Shown in pieces: positions 37,001-50,297 of a stretch of 64,000 bases of DNA. Position 1 is the stretch's first letter. Every line of letters starts with the position of its first letter. A program made the translations under genes and the position numbers. The notes beneath the pieces were generated by a model. It made no database searches, was not told the origin of the DNA, and worked only from the letters and a program-made list of their open reading frames with translations. The stretch comes from Centropus unirufus (Eukaryota > Chordata > Aves > Cuculiformes > Centropidae): the NCBI GenBank assembly GCA_013397695.1, contig VYZI01000667.1, positions 92,291 to 156,290 on the forward strand, written 5' to 3'.

Positions 37001-40000
37001 CTCCCAGTCACAGTGACATCCACCCACACCCGAAACCTTTCCCAAGAGCAGCTCGCCCTCCCTGGACACAGCACAAGCTCACACACTTCAAAAATGGCAA
37101 GGCAATAAAAGTTTAACTCAAGCAAGCAGATTCAACACCACTGGTTTTCACCAGACTTTCCAACTCTTTGCAGTCCCTTGAAGCCGAATGCCCGGAATAC
37201 CTGCTGGAATTATCAGAGCGATGCCGGCCTTCCTAGAGCACTCTCCATTTTCTCAGGCTTCCTTCCTGGCTTCTTTCCAGTATTCCCATCCCTTGCAGAA
37301 GATCCTGTTTTCCTTCCTCGTCTGGGCTGTCTCCTCCTCTTCCTTCTCATTGCCACCCACTCCTTTTTTCCATTTTTCCCAATACTGTACTTGCTCCATC
37401 CCCTCCAGCTGCTGCCCTTGCCCCCGTGCCATCCATCAAACCACCTGCATGCGCTGCCCCTGTGCTCGGTCCCACTCTGCTCACTTCACACCAAGGCTAG
37501 GAGATGTCCTTGGATCACACGCTCGCTGTCCCAGCACCCTCACCTCAGAGGCTCTTTCCTACCCCACACCCTGACTGTCGCTGAGCGTGAGGACACACGG
37601 CTTCTCCCTCGAGTATCTCCATGCCCAACAGAACCTCAGCACTGGTCCTTGTAGACCCACCTCTGCCCTGGAGCCCAGGAAATAGCTGAGAAGAGCAACA
37701 CAAGCAGCAAGTTGAGCCTTTCCTTCTTCCTCTGTCGCACCCTCTAACCCAGGTCAAGTGAGCCACATGGAGCTGAGAGCTCCTGCCAGGCTCCTCCACA
37801 CCCGTCCCACTGCAGAGCAGATCCGTGCCCCCTAGCCTGACGCTTCCTCCTCTAAAAACCAGGATGTCAGGCACTGCATGAAGCACAACAATCCCAGTTC
37901 TGAAGAGTAGCTACACACTACTGATACAATAGTGATGTTGTCAGCCTGAAACTTCCTTTGGCCAGGAGAGGATGGCTGCCTTCCTCAGCAGAAAGGGGAG
38001 AGACGTGGTTTCCATGGCCCAGAGAGCTCCTCACACTAGACACAGCTGCTCCCGTGAAGCTCAGCTCTGCGGAGGACTGAGCACAGGGCAGGCTCGGGAT
38101 TGTTTTCATCCCAAGTACATTAAACTTAAGCCACCACGGCCACCACCTAGAGCAGCTCCACAACCCCCATTGCTCCTGTGCGCCAAGCCAAGAGGCAGGT
38201 AAGCTCGCTCTCTCTTTGGGATTCAGACTGGCCTCTGCCTGGCCCAGCCTGCAGCCTCCATCAGTGCTACCGCACGTTTGGGAAAGATGCAGAGCTATTT
38301 TTACCCTCTGGCCATTGGATTGGCAGTGCACTGGAACCAGCTCAGTGCCTCCTCACCACCCACCCAGTCCCTGTGTTCACTCAATACCATCAAGGCTGAA
38401 GCGTCCCAACAGCACCACAGCATCTCCAAGCTCTTCAGGCACCTGACAAGCAACTGGGTTGCCTTCCCCACACCCACATCTTTGTAGCATCACCCATAGC
38501 TGTGTCCCAGCACTCACCCCTTGGCTTGGAGAGCAGGGCCCTGCTCCCCTCGGTACAGCCATGGGCAGCCACGCAATGTCTGTCAAAGCTTTGTTCCCAA
38601 GTGGTGATCCAGAGGAATTCCCATGGCAGCCTCAGCAATGTGCATTTCTCAGCCTTTCTACATGAAATCCTGCCTCCCTTGTGCTCAGCCATCAGTACAA
38701 ACCTTCACCTGGGTGTTCCTGGAAGCCACGACACCCTCTTTCCTTCACCCCAGAATTACAAACGCCCTTGATTCATCTCAATACTTGGGTGGAATCTGCT
38801 GACCAGTGTTTGGCTTAAAGCCTCGAGCACGCATGAAGGACAGGTGAGAAGACTCGAAGGCAGGAAAGCTGTGTGGGGACAGTAAAACTCTGCTGGGGCC
38901 GTCTGGGCAGCAGCACAGGATGAGACAAGGGCAGAAAGGAAGCACGAGCAGGATGCAGGAAGGAGAAGCGGGAGCACTGTGGGAAGGTGCCATGGGGCAC
39001 GGAAGGGGCCAGGCACACACACCCAGCTTCAACTGCTGGAGAAGTGGAAGCTCACAAAGCCTGGCAGACAAAAAAGCAGCGCCTATGCAAACGATGCAAA
39101 TGAATGAAGAATCATCTCGCAAAGAGCAGTGTGCAGGGCTGGAAAGGACTCCACGAGGAGCCTGGGCTCCCCTCAGAGCAAGTCAGCACCCGTGTTTACA
39201 AACCCTGCCTCAGGTCGATACTTGAATTCCTACCAATTTGCCTTAAAGAGAGTGGCCTGTTTCAAAGAGACATTGCTTATAAACCAAGCCAACCCGAAGG
39301 GCTGACAAGGAACCCTGTGCAGACCCCGAGCTGCCGGGATGAAGGTCTACACGCTGCAGCTGAAAAGCTTTGCTTACATTGAAAAGCATTTACATTTCTT
39401 CTGATAAACTACAGAGCTGTGAGGAGAATCAGAGTTCTCCTTAAGCATCCTGCATACCGAGACCATCTCTGATCTCCTTGTGCGCAGCTCCGGGTGCTCA
39501 GCTCAAAGCCTGCAGTGTCTTACACCGAACCTCTTGCTCCACAGGTCCTTTCTTTCCTTGTTTTTGATGTGTGTGGCCCTGCCGTTTGTGGCTGGGGTTT
39601 GTCACTGACAAGACCACAGCAGAGCTCTCCATCCAACACCCACCCTCTCCACCAGTCTCCTTTACACCACCAGAGCCACAGACAGCAGCGCTCCAGCTGC
39701 GACAAGAGCACCTCCAGGCGAGCTGGTGGTTGCCCTCACCATTGTTTAAGCTCCACACTCTGCACGTGCTCTGGGTTCGTTCCTGGGGCTAGCAACAGCA
39801 GTGGACAACATGAAGTGTTCTACAGCTTTCAAGGAAGATGCAGCCAGGACAGGCACACAGGCAGACATGGAAGAGCACAAGCAGGACCTGCACAGATGTT
39901 CCCTGACCAGCAGCGTCTCCCAGCTCCTGCTGGCTGAACACACGAAGAGCCCCCGAAGGACATCACTGATGAGCTGTCACGTATCATATTCTCCTCCTTG

Positions 40001-41836
40001 AAAGGCACTACTCGATGACACATTTTAACCTCTACCATTTCTCACAAACCACCAGGGCTGCACTCCCAGTGGTGGTAGGCATCTGCATGACCTCAGCTTC
40101 ATCACCGTTCAGCAGGGACCACTGCTCAAAGCTGTTGCTCAACTCTCTTCACTGGAGGAATACACTGGTCAATGAAAAACCAACTGGATGTTCAGGATAC
40201 CTGCCCTGGAGATAGCACTGGAGTCATCCACACTGGTTCTCCCCACGTGCCTGGAATACCTGTCTGCTCAACAGAGCGATTCATTTACAGGTAATTCACC
40301 CTGGTTGAACACTTACCTGGCCAAAATGCTGGTAACCAAACAAATTGCAACCGCACCACAGCCAACTTCATCAAAGCAGACGTGGCAACAAGGTGGCACC
40401 ATGGGAAACAGCAGCTTCCCTGGCCCTCAGGCAACCACACAGGTTGTCATTTCTCCCTCCTGTAACCCACAAACAAGAGTTCACTCAACTCGGTGCAGGG
40501 TGCACTATATAGGAGAAAGCTGTTATCAAGTCTAACACAGGGGACACGCTAAGCAATTGGGCTGTGTTATCTTTATTGGGTCCTTTTGGAGACCCAGGCC
40601 CAGCAAAGGCAGCAGCTGGGAGGCTCACAGCACACAATGGTCCTCTGTGCCGAGCAGCCACCAGACCCAAAGCAGGAGAGTTTCATCTGAGGCTTCCTGC
40701 AAAGCAGCACGGAGCTGCTGAAACTGCCACACACCCCCTCAGAGGTCACCCTGTGCCCAGCAGGACTTCTCTGGGTGTTCGGTTTTCGGTCACCAGCTGG
40801 CAGCTCGGAGCAGGTCAGCAACCACAGAGCCCTCTTCTAACCAACAACCTACAAAAGGGACTTCACAGCACAGCTGCTGTCACAGAGACCTTGTTGGAAA
40901 CCCTCCCTGCTCTGCTCCCCCAGCTCCTACCTGGGGCAAAGCTGGTGTAGATCTATCAGCCTCCAACTCCAGGAGCCCAGCCCTGAGCACAGCAGCAAGG
41001 CGGACAAAAACACCAGGAACCAGGCAGGGGACTCTCCCCTCACTCACTTTAAGGACACAGGAAGCCTCGAAGTAAACACAATAAGAAAACACCATTTTGC
41101 CATCCCTCACTGATTCAGGCTTCCAACAGGGATGCTGGCTCACCACGTGGACATTGGCTGTGGAAGTCTTTTCCCTACAACCTTGCAATCCCCACCTCAT
41201 TGCCTCCTGCAAACTCTCCCTTTGCTCCCCAGCCCTTGGCTCCCCTGACAGCTCGAGCCCTGCTTTTCCTGGGCACAGCTGCCACTCAGGATTCCAGTGT
41301 CCCCTCACTCACCTCCTGACGCCACCCAGGCAGGGATGTGGGATGTGACTGGAGAGTCCCAGCACGCTGCTCCCGTGCTGTGCTTCCAGGGGTTGCCAGC
41401 AATAAATGTGATCATCGGCTGTGCTGATGCTGCAGTTGCCTCTAATGAAATATTACGATGCAGCCCTTCAAGTAACACCGTGTGGAGCGGGTGGTGGAGC
41501 TGGGAATTAACCCACAAAGCACAACGCAGGGAATGGGAACGCTCCTCTTTCCCATCCTTCCTAACGGGCAGTAGCTTGCATTATATTCCTTCCTTTACCC
41601 AGAATGAGTTAGAACTGGCATCACCTCCCATCTCATGAGAAGTTTTATAATTTCACCGAGATGTTACCTTTTGAGTCAATAATGTTTGCAAAAAAAAAAA
41701 AAAAAGTATGACAAGACCTGCAGATCATCCTCTGCAAACGGGAAAGCAAGAGCAAAGAGCAGCTTCTCAACCCACATGGATGTAGTAGCAACATCACAAT
41801 TGCGTCCAAATAAAATAGTCTAACTTATAATGCTGT
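34061..41836. other. Single-copy non-coding sequence
   Basis: No gene or repeat family is recognised across this long part. A strong donor-like GATGAG then GTAAGT at 34964 follows in-frame stops and has only weak acceptors. Positions 37240-37450 form a pyrimidine-rich tract (CTCCTCCTCTTCCTTCTC and similar). An A-run lies at 41690-41705. Many open frames of 80-160 codons occur on both strands and none has a recognisable domain. Confidence 0.5.
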
Positions 41837-41900
41837 AACTACCCCCAATTTACAGGTCTGTACTATAAAACTACCCCAAAATTTACAGGTTTGTGCTATA
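41837..41900 (+). repeat. Two-copy tandem duplication, 32-base unit, ending in a TATA-like word
   Basis: Two adjacent 32-base units both read AACTACCCC at the start and ATTTACAGGT in the middle, diverged at a handful of sites. The second unit runs directly into CTATATAAAGGG, a good TATA-box match. The first ends CTATAA followed by AACT. The duplication is seen directly. Any promoter role is speculative, as no gene follows. Confidence 0.8.
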
Positions 41901-44900
41901 TAAAGGGTTTTAATTTATGAGAGTTTGAAGAGTTTATAAGAACACTTGTGCTTCGCGAAGGCACAGACGAATCGGGTTAGGCTGGATTTCACCTTTTGTA
42001 TTCCCTCCCCTGAACTTTTCTTCTCATCTCTGCTTAAAATCCTGTGTTTCTATTTAAGTGTCAGAAAACGACAGCCATTGTCAATGCTGCTGTGTCTTCT
42101 TTAAGCTATACCTACCCCACGTGGAAAAAACACTGGATTCGCCTACAGCCTAACATTTTCCAGGCACAAACACAACACGAGGCTATTCTTAAAAGACGAG
42201 TCGCATGCAAGGTTTCACGGTCTTTACAGGAATAAGAAGTCCTTGGGAGGAGAACACTGAGCAGAAAGTTTCCCCAGAAAAGAAACTTTGAACAAGAACC
42301 AGGTTATTTCTGACCAGAAAGTTCCTCGGCACTAGCGGGGATCTCTACGCACCCTCCACATGGGATCTGCTCAAGGCCTGGTTTTAAGCACCAGCAGAAC
42401 AGCAGCCGATCCTTGGGAGGCCGCACGCCAACGGAGCCTTAGGAGCTCTCTGAAATCTCTTTTTACCCATGTTTTCTTCACCTCCCATTCCCAGCCCTTT
42501 ATATTCAACCTAGCTAAGGAACACGGGAATGACAGCCGGGCCCGCTGACGCAGCTCGAGCGGGATCGCTGCTCCCGCCTGTGTGAAACGCCGGTCTGGAA
42601 GCAATTTGTTTTCCCATCTGATTTCACATGGGAAGCCCATCCGCCAGCGGGGCCATGCCCCAGCCGCCCGTCCCCTCCCTGCTGGGAGCCCGGCACACAA
42701 GAGGACATTGTCCTGCCTGAATGACAAACAGTTTTGTGATGCCGAGGCTGTAAAGTGCATCAGACAGGTGCAGGGAAGCTTACCAAATTGGTGCGTCCAC
42801 GGCTCCGCGGCTCGGGGACAAGTTAATTCCTAGGGAGAACACACAGGGAACGCCAACAATAGTCTGAGAGGAAGCAAGAGGCTGGGGGAGGAGGGGGGTG
42901 CTCCCTGCTCGGCCCTTCGCCCCCCCAGTTCTGCTTTCCCAGCGCTCCCACCACACACACGCACAGGCTCCATCTCCATCGGGACAGATGACTTCTCCCG
43001 GCCAAGTTGGGTTTCCTGAGCTGCAATTCTACCCTGGCTCGCCTGAGGAAAAGGAAAATCAGGCACACCTTCAAAACCCAAAGCTCATCTGCAGGAAGAA
43101 ACCCCCCTGCCTAAACAGGAGAATGGGATTTGAAAGCATTTGTAGGGAGGGGAGAAAATCCCTTTAAACCAAAGGCAGAGAAGCCTCTGGTTTGCCAGCA
43201 AACTCACAATCAAAACGTTTGCTATTTCTGTCCCTGCATCTCCAGAAGCTCAGCCTCAATTTGATTCATTTTCCCTATAAGGTATTTTGAAGGATAGCAG
43301 AAAAAGGCCAACTAATTGCCAGAACGTGTCCCTGCAGATTGCACAGCAGCAGCCACGCATGCATAAACCATTACACAGCTGGCAAGCGGACAGGCACACC
43401 AGGCAGGCGGGGAGCGAGAGAGACAGGTTACCCCACCGGTGGCACGACAACCACCAGGACAACCAGGTACCCCTGGTGCTTCCAGTCACCCCGATTGATT
43501 CAAGCACCTTCAGGTCTTTAAGCTTTGTTTTAACAAAGTGGAGCCCACAGCCAAGACCTCGGGCGTTGAGTGACTGCACCCTCTTTAAAGACCACTTTTA
43601 ATCAAGTTTTAAGTCCTCATCACACGGAGCCAGCGCGTCCCAGCACACCCAAGGTTTCTCTCAACAGCATCACCACGCCAAATTATTCCACCCTCATCAC
43701 CAACCTGCCATGCTTGCAAATCGGATCCAGGGATTTATTCAGCTGGAGGGAAACACAGCCAGGCAAAAAAGTTCCTTCTTTAAAAAATAGAAATAAAATT
43801 TGCTATCCGTAATCCAGTTTGGAGGAGCCCACGAGCGGCTGTGCTGGCACAACTACTGAGAAGGATTTCAGCCTGTACCGTAGCAGGGAGAGCCCACATG
43901 GAATATGGGTTTTAATAGGTTTAGAGGAAACCAAGACTAGCAATAGGAATTACAACGAGCAGAAAAGGTCTCCATTTCCTCCACCCCAATAAATACATAT
44001 ACTCAACGTTTCAGCAGGAGCCAGATCAAAACCCAGAATAAATGGAGGCATTTTTTGTTCCGAGCCATAAGGCAACAGGACTCACAGCAGCCCCAGAATA
44101 GAGCACTGGACTCTGCTGCTGCCCAGCACCCGAAACTTGTTGCAACAGATGAAATGACTCACGGAGCAGAGACACGAACAGCTCGGGCTGCCAAGGGGAG
44201 GAGGAAAGCCCCGGCTGCCGTGTGTGCAGGGCAGGACTGAGATCCACCCCGCGCTGTCTGCCAGGCCCTCCGCGCATCACGCAATGCAACGCGAGGTAGA
44301 ACTGCACTGGCTCCTCTTCAATTCAAATGGTTCAAGAGCTGTTCTGCCTTTAACAAAACAAAAACAAACAAAAAAAAGGCATCGCTACTGCCAGATGTGA
44401 AGAATTCCTTCAGTCTGGTTTCCTAGAGGGAGCAGGAAGGGAGGCTGGGACCACCTTGCCCTGTGCGAGCCTGGGTCGGCTCTGCTGTGCGTGAGAAGGC
44501 ACAACGGGCTTCATTCAGCTCGGACATGAACTATCCCGGAAAGACATCCCTCTCCTGGGTCTCCGCAGCCAGGAGAGCTGATGGACACCAAAAACGCAAT
44601 GTTCAGTGGCATCGCAGCCGCGCTAAGGAGGGAGCCAAGCACTCCTGCACCCCGAGAAGAGCAGCGGTTCTGGCTGTGCCCAGCTCAGCCGACGTGCTCC
44701 GGCGCAGAGCAGAGGCGCGGGCTGGCTGGCTGCCCCGCTCATGTGCCTTTCTTGGAGCCTCTTCCAGCTCCTCCTCAAGGGAGCCTGCCAGGACCATGGC
44801 CTTCCAGCGAGGAGAGCCTCTGGCACGCAGAAGCAGCCACTTCCTCACCAGCGCTTTCTGCAGCCCAGCAGAGCCTTGAGTCGGGGGAATTGAGGGGATC

Positions 44901-47900
44901 ACCCCCTCCCTGCAGCCAGAGGGGAGCGGTGCGTGAAAGGTGCTCCAAGACACAACCACGTGTCTCGGGGCACATGGAACGGAAAAGCTGACTCAAATCA
45001 CGTCCGCATTGAGTTGCACGGAGGATCACATCATGCAGAAGCCGTATCAGACAGGAACTGCTGCCCTGTGCCCCAGCACTCTAAAGCTGTAGAGACACGA
45101 CCGGGCTCCCCCAAGTAATTTTTCTACAGCACAATGTTTCCCAAGGGGTTTTCCCTAAAATCCATAATTGTATTTCCCAAGAAGCTTTTCTACAACGCCT
45201 GATGCCTACTTTGGATTGCTACACAGCTCCAACACTTACAGGCAGCTCTTTGGAAAGTTATCTTTAAAAGCTGCTTCCTTTTGAGCCGGCAGCACCTTCC
45301 CCCCCCAGCAGCCTCATACTTTGATGCCGCCTGAGAAACCAAACCATGTGGGGAAGCTTCTTTAACAGCTGCCTACGGTTGCACACAGCTCCCGACAGCA
45401 ACTACCACGGTACCTTTTGAGCTGCAACTCTGAAACTAAGCTTTATGGGAAGGGGTTGGGGCTCATGACAAAATCTGCTCCTACGAACACAGCACCGCAA
45501 CTCTGCAGCCTGCATTTACCACCCGCAGCTGCCTGTGGAGAGCACGAAGCAGCCGGACCTGGAACTGGAAACCCCCACCTCTGCTTGGAGGTTTTGGAGT
45601 CCTTCAACCCCATCCTTTAAGACAGAAGCTGCCTCTCAGAATAAAAACACTTGCTATTAAATCACAAGCACAGCAGGCTCCTCACTCCTAAGAACTGCAC
45701 AGTGAGGTTTTCCTCCTGGAGCTCCCAAAGAAACAGGAGCTCCAAAAAATTAACTCCCTTTCTCAAAGCAACTGTTTGTGACCAAGCCTCGGAGCAGTTC
45801 TGAAGCTGCCCCTCCTGGCTGGGTGTGTTAAGAGTATCTTTTGGTTAAAAAGCAAGCTTTCATGTGTAAAAAGTTAACCACATTTACACCTTAAATACCG
45901 TACTTGAAAGCATCCGGACCAACGAGCTCCTTAGCAATTCCTCCCAGGGAGGTGGGAACCCGAACTGGTTGGTCTGGTTGCTTCATAAAGTCTCAAGTAT
46001 GTTGTTCTCTGCATTTTCATTAAAGATTAAGTCAGCGATGTTCTGCTGAGGCTTAGGAAAAATACTGGAAGCCACCAGTCCTCATGATTACTCAGGCTGT
46101 CCAGAGGAACCCAGCATTTTTCCTACTATGGGACTAGCACAGAAATTCTCAGTTGGACAAGTATTCCCATGGGACATAACCCATCATAGAGAATGCACCT
46201 CTGCCTTCCTGGGCAAAGAGGTTTCAACCGCCACGCTGGGACAGGCAGAATCTGTACCAAGAGCCATGCTCCGCATTAGGAAGCAGCTCCTGCTCCTGCC
46301 TACAGTTCCAGCACAACACAGAGCGGAGATCCGAGCTCCATCTGCCCTGGAACAGCACAGGCAAGCGAGTTACCCCAAATCTCAGACCCTGCACCAAGAG
46401 AAGTTTGTAAAGGCTGTGTCAGCAGCAGGGCTGGAGAGCACAGAGCTGGGAAAGGCTGAAGGCACAGGGCTGAGACCAAGGCTCCAAGCACTCTGGCCTT
46501 GCTGGGAACACCAGATCCCTGAACACAGCATGATAGGAAGGATGGTCAGGGGACTCTGAAATGCTCATTAAAAAGAAATATAAAAACCAACAAACCCAAA
46601 ATAAAGCTGAATTTCTGGAAATTTTTCCATGCCTGTCACATTGTGACCCCAGTGACACGGGCTGACTTTGCTGCACAGAGACAGAAGCACAGAACTCAGC
46701 AAATGACCCTCGGAATTACAGGACATCGATTATAACATGTGTAGAAGAAAACCTCTTAAACAGGAAAGGACAGCTTTGGTGATTCTTAGTAGCTGGGAAC
46801 TGGGAAAGGAGTGGAAGACAGCAGGGAGGTATTTGGGAATGGGGATTCCTCCGCTGCAAAGGTGCTCAGATGAGATCAGTGCCCCTGTACCTCCTCATGA
46901 GCAGGTCCAGTTACACGGACAGGCTCTCATTCATCCATTATTTCTGGGGCATTCTTGAAGTCTCACTTGCAAAACCCCAATAAGTGTTTCCACAAAGGCT
47001 TCGAAGTCATTCCTGGCGATGAAGAGAAGCAGCAACACGTGCTTCCATGGCTACGGACACATTCAGGAGACCAATAAATTCTGGCCTTCCCTTCTTCAAG
47101 TACTCAAACTGTTCTTTTGTTTAAGTCCAAAACACCAAGCACGCTGCTGTTCAATACAGCCTTGGAGGGGAAAACGGCCAGGTTTGCAGGCAGAGCTACA
47201 AAACAGGTTAAATTAATATTCCACTACCTCCCTGTCATGAGATCCTCAAAGCAGCTTTGAAGACAAATGTTGGTCTAACAAGAGTAGAGAGATTTGATGA
47301 CGGCAAAAGTGTTTTAAATCTGCTTGTTGAATCAACTGAACATTTTCTGTCTTTCCAATAACAATGTTCATGGCACCGAATGATAACAGAACTGGGTCTA
47401 TATTGAGAATACTACTGACTTAGCACCAAATTTGATCCATTTTGAGACAGGGATACATGGAATTTGTGTTTCAACACTGACACTTGTTCAATCCACAGCC
47501 TGCACTAGAAAGCTGGGTGGGGGGAGCGGTACTTAACACAATGCTTGCTCCCCATTTTTAGATGGAAAATGGACAACATTGGAAGTGTTGATGCTCTAGT
47601 AAATCTGCAAGAAGTTTAGTGGCGAACACCATGCTGTGCTGGATCACTACAATGGCTCAAAGATTCCTGCTAGGATCCATACCAGCACCTCTTGCCAGTT
47701 CTATGCTCCACTTGCCAAGCTCCTCTGTACAGAGAGGCTGACTCTTGCACGCACGTCCACCCTCGAGAGCTCCTTTTCACACCCCTTGACTATGTCCTCT
47801 CCTACACGAATTCCCTCGGAGATGGGCAGAAGGCAAAACTTTCTTGCTTTCCAACTCCCACGAGGCTCCCTGACTTTGACTGACTTGGTGAACCAGCTCT

Positions 47901-48303
47901 ACACACCTACTGGCTGGGCTGAAACCAAGAGTGCTCAAGGCAAGACTGTTTCTACGCGAAGCAGTTTGACATTTGGAAAAGTTTAAATATCAAAATTTAC
48001 TCCTCTGTAACAACTGAAAATAATACATACTTAAGACATGACAAATCACTGGCATTTATACAGCTTGACTCAATCCTCAGGCAGGAGGCACTCTCCAAAA
48101 CCCTCTGCAATTTATAAAGACGCATCTAGGCTCAAACACTGTGTGAAGAGCCCATTGCTTCAGTATTCGAGTTGTATTAATACAGCCTATGGGGAGCTGA
48201 AGTCCCTTCTCCATTTCAGATAATTATAGAAACGTAGAACAGTGCTACAATTAAATATGTTGTTAGATTATTATAAATAACTTCATACCATTTATATCAG
48301 CAA
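41901..48303. other. Single-copy non-coding sequence
   Basis: No gene or repeat family is recognised. Positions 42530-42690 and 44600-44720 are GC- and CpG-richer than average. An A-rich patch with CAAAAACAAACAAAAAAAAG lies at about 44358-44378. From 45000 the sequence becomes more AT-rich. Positions 47200-47480 are AT-rich without a clear motif cluster. Confidence 0.5.
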
Positions 48304-48925
48304 TCATAGAATCATTGAATCACCAGGTTGGAAAAGATGTCAGACCGAGTCCAACCATTCCTGTCAGCCACGAAACCAGATCCTTAAGCTCCTCATCTCC
48401 CCATCTTTTAAACTCCTCCAGGGATGGGGACTCCACCACCTCCCTGCGCAGCCTCTGCCAGGGCCTGAGGACCCTTTCAGTGAGTTTTTTCCTGATGTCC
48501 AATCTGACCCTACCCTGGGGCAGTTTGAGGCCATTCACCCTCATCCCATCCCCTGTCACTTGGCAGCAGAGTCCAGCACCCACCTCTCCACACCCTCCTT
48601 TCAGGCACTTGGATGCAGAGATAAGGTCTCCCCTGAGCCTCTTCTTCTCCATGCTGAACAACCCCAGCTCCCTCAGCCGCTCCTCATAACCCTTGTTCTC
48701 CAGCCCCTTCCCCAGCTCCATTCCCTTCTCTGGACTCACTCCAGAGCCTCAAGGTCCTTCTTGTATTGAGGGGCCCAGAACTGACCCCAGGATCTGAGTC
48801 GTGGCCTCACCAGTGCTGAGTGCAGGGGCAGAATCACCTCCCTGGCCCTGCTGGTCATGCTGTTTCTGATCCAGACCAAGATTCCATTGACCTTCTCGGC
48901 TACTCAGGCCACTGCTGGTTTGACC
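48304..48925 (-). mobile_element. CR1 LINE fragment, longest copy in the window
   Basis: On the minus strand this copy extends further 5' than the others. After the shared 3' part it includes the segments whose plus-strand complements read CTTGTATTGAGGGGCCCAGA, CCTCACCAGTGCTGAGTGCA and CCTGCTGGTCATGCTGTTTC, typical of bird CR1. Its 3' end is the complement of TCATAGAATCATTGAATCAC. About 620 bases are present, all 3' of or at the extreme end of the coding region, so no working ORF2 is present. It belongs to the same subfamily as the 1445, 12157, 14784 and 60799 copies. Confidence 0.96.
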
Positions 48926-49836
48926 TTCTGTACAAAAACACACTGCTGTTTAATTCATAAACTAATTGCAGCATCAAATAACTTCAGGTCTTTTGATCAG
49001 ATGAAGTAGCTAAAGACCCCAAAGCTACAGAGCCCATGTCTTGTCCAGGGTCTCCACAGATTTTAAATCTCATTTATTTCTCCAATTCCCATTCAGGATA
49101 TAAACCACAGCCAATATTTCAAAAAAACGCATCCCACAGAAGCTGCTTCTGCCAGCAAAGTCAAACATTGCTTTCTGAAAGGAGCATCCATAAACACAAT
49201 CACTGGCTCACAGTTGCTCTGCTGCTGCATCGCTTTAACATGCAGCTGCTAAGGAGGAAGTGCTCTGTTTCTAATTACCCAAGTATTTTTTAAAAATGAT
49301 TTTTTTCAAGTTAAATATTTAATTTATTTGAAAAGAAATATTTCTAGAGGTGCCTCAAGTAAAAAATTGTTTAACATGTGTTTCACAGCCTTTCCAAACT
49401 CCTTTTATGAGCCTGGAGCCTGTCCACATTTGTGGAAAAAATGTAATGTTTTAGCTTCAATTTGTCTATTATTTCAGTGTGATGTGTTAGAACTCTTCAA
49501 GAGAGAACACATCCATAACTCAAGTCATTTTTTCAATTTGTATTTCAAAGAAACCGAACAATTTTTTTTTTTTAAAAAAAAAAAACAACAACAAAAAAAA
49601 CCCAGGAACTTTAACTGCCACACAAGTCAACTTTCTTCACGTCAATCTCACGACTGAGGTTGGTTTCACTCTCACATTTCCTTTCACACCTTGACACGTT
49701 CCCAGGGAAGGTTTACAGCCATGGGAGCGCACAGGAGCTCTTCTCCCAGCAGTGTAGGACAAGGGCAGGGATCGAGCAACGATGGCCCCCAAGGTCTTGA
49801 CTTCTTGACTACACCAGGGGTTTTTTATACCTACAG
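48926..49836. other. AT-rich non-coding sequence with a T/A homopolymer junction
   Basis: The sequence is AT-rich from 48940 to 49630. A T-run followed immediately by an A-run and CAACAACAAAAAAAA lies at 49562-49600 and could form a hairpin. No gene is seen. Confidence 0.6.
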
Positions 49837-49925
49837 ACTTTTCCCTTGTCAAGTTATGCCAAGCAACTGGAAAAGACAGAACACTCGAAAGTACTGGAAT
49901 AAAACCTTTGCCAGGTGGACCCCAG
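49837..49925 (+). other. Candidate internal exon, 89 bases
   Basis: The acceptor GGTTTTTTATACCTACAG is good. The donor GACCCCAG then GTAAAG is moderate. One frame is open and reads LFPCQVMPSNWKRQNTRKYW and onward to WTP. I do not recognise it. It is followed 165 bases later by a CR1 copy. Chance is a fully adequate explanation. Confidence 0.13.
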
Positions 49926-50090
49926 GTAAAGGGTCCTGGCATCCCACTGCAGAGAGATCACAAAGCTTCTGCCCACAACGGCAGCAGGTCAGAAGCCCAG
50001 GACTACACAGCCCAATTTTAATAAAAGGGAATATCTTACCCTAGATAAATGTAAATACGATTGCCAGGCACTAGACTAAATCCTTTATTT

Positions 50091-50297
50091 GGATTAGGTT
50101 GAAATGAAATCTTAGGAAGAAATGTTTTCCTGTGAGGGTGGGGAATCGCTGGCCCAGGTTGCCCAGAGCCATGGTGGCTGCCCCATCCCTGGAGGTGTTC
50201 AAAGCCAGGTTGGATGGGGCTCGGAGCATCCTGATCCAGTAGGAGGCTGGGACCTGCATGGACTTTCAAGTCCCTTCCTACCCAAACCATTCTGATC
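50091..50297 (+). mobile_element. CR1 LINE fragment of a second subfamily
   Basis: The order AGGAAGAAATG, CCCAGGTTGCCCAGAGCCAT, GCCCCATCCCTGGAGGTGTT, CAAAGCCAGGTTGGATGGGG, then TCCCTTCCTACCCAAACCAT and TCTGATCC is the classic 3' end of the common CR1 lineage. It lacks the TTAGTGGTGGACAGG signature found in the copies at 12157, 14784 and 60799. It shares its terminal segment with the small fragment at 59135. Confidence 0.95.
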
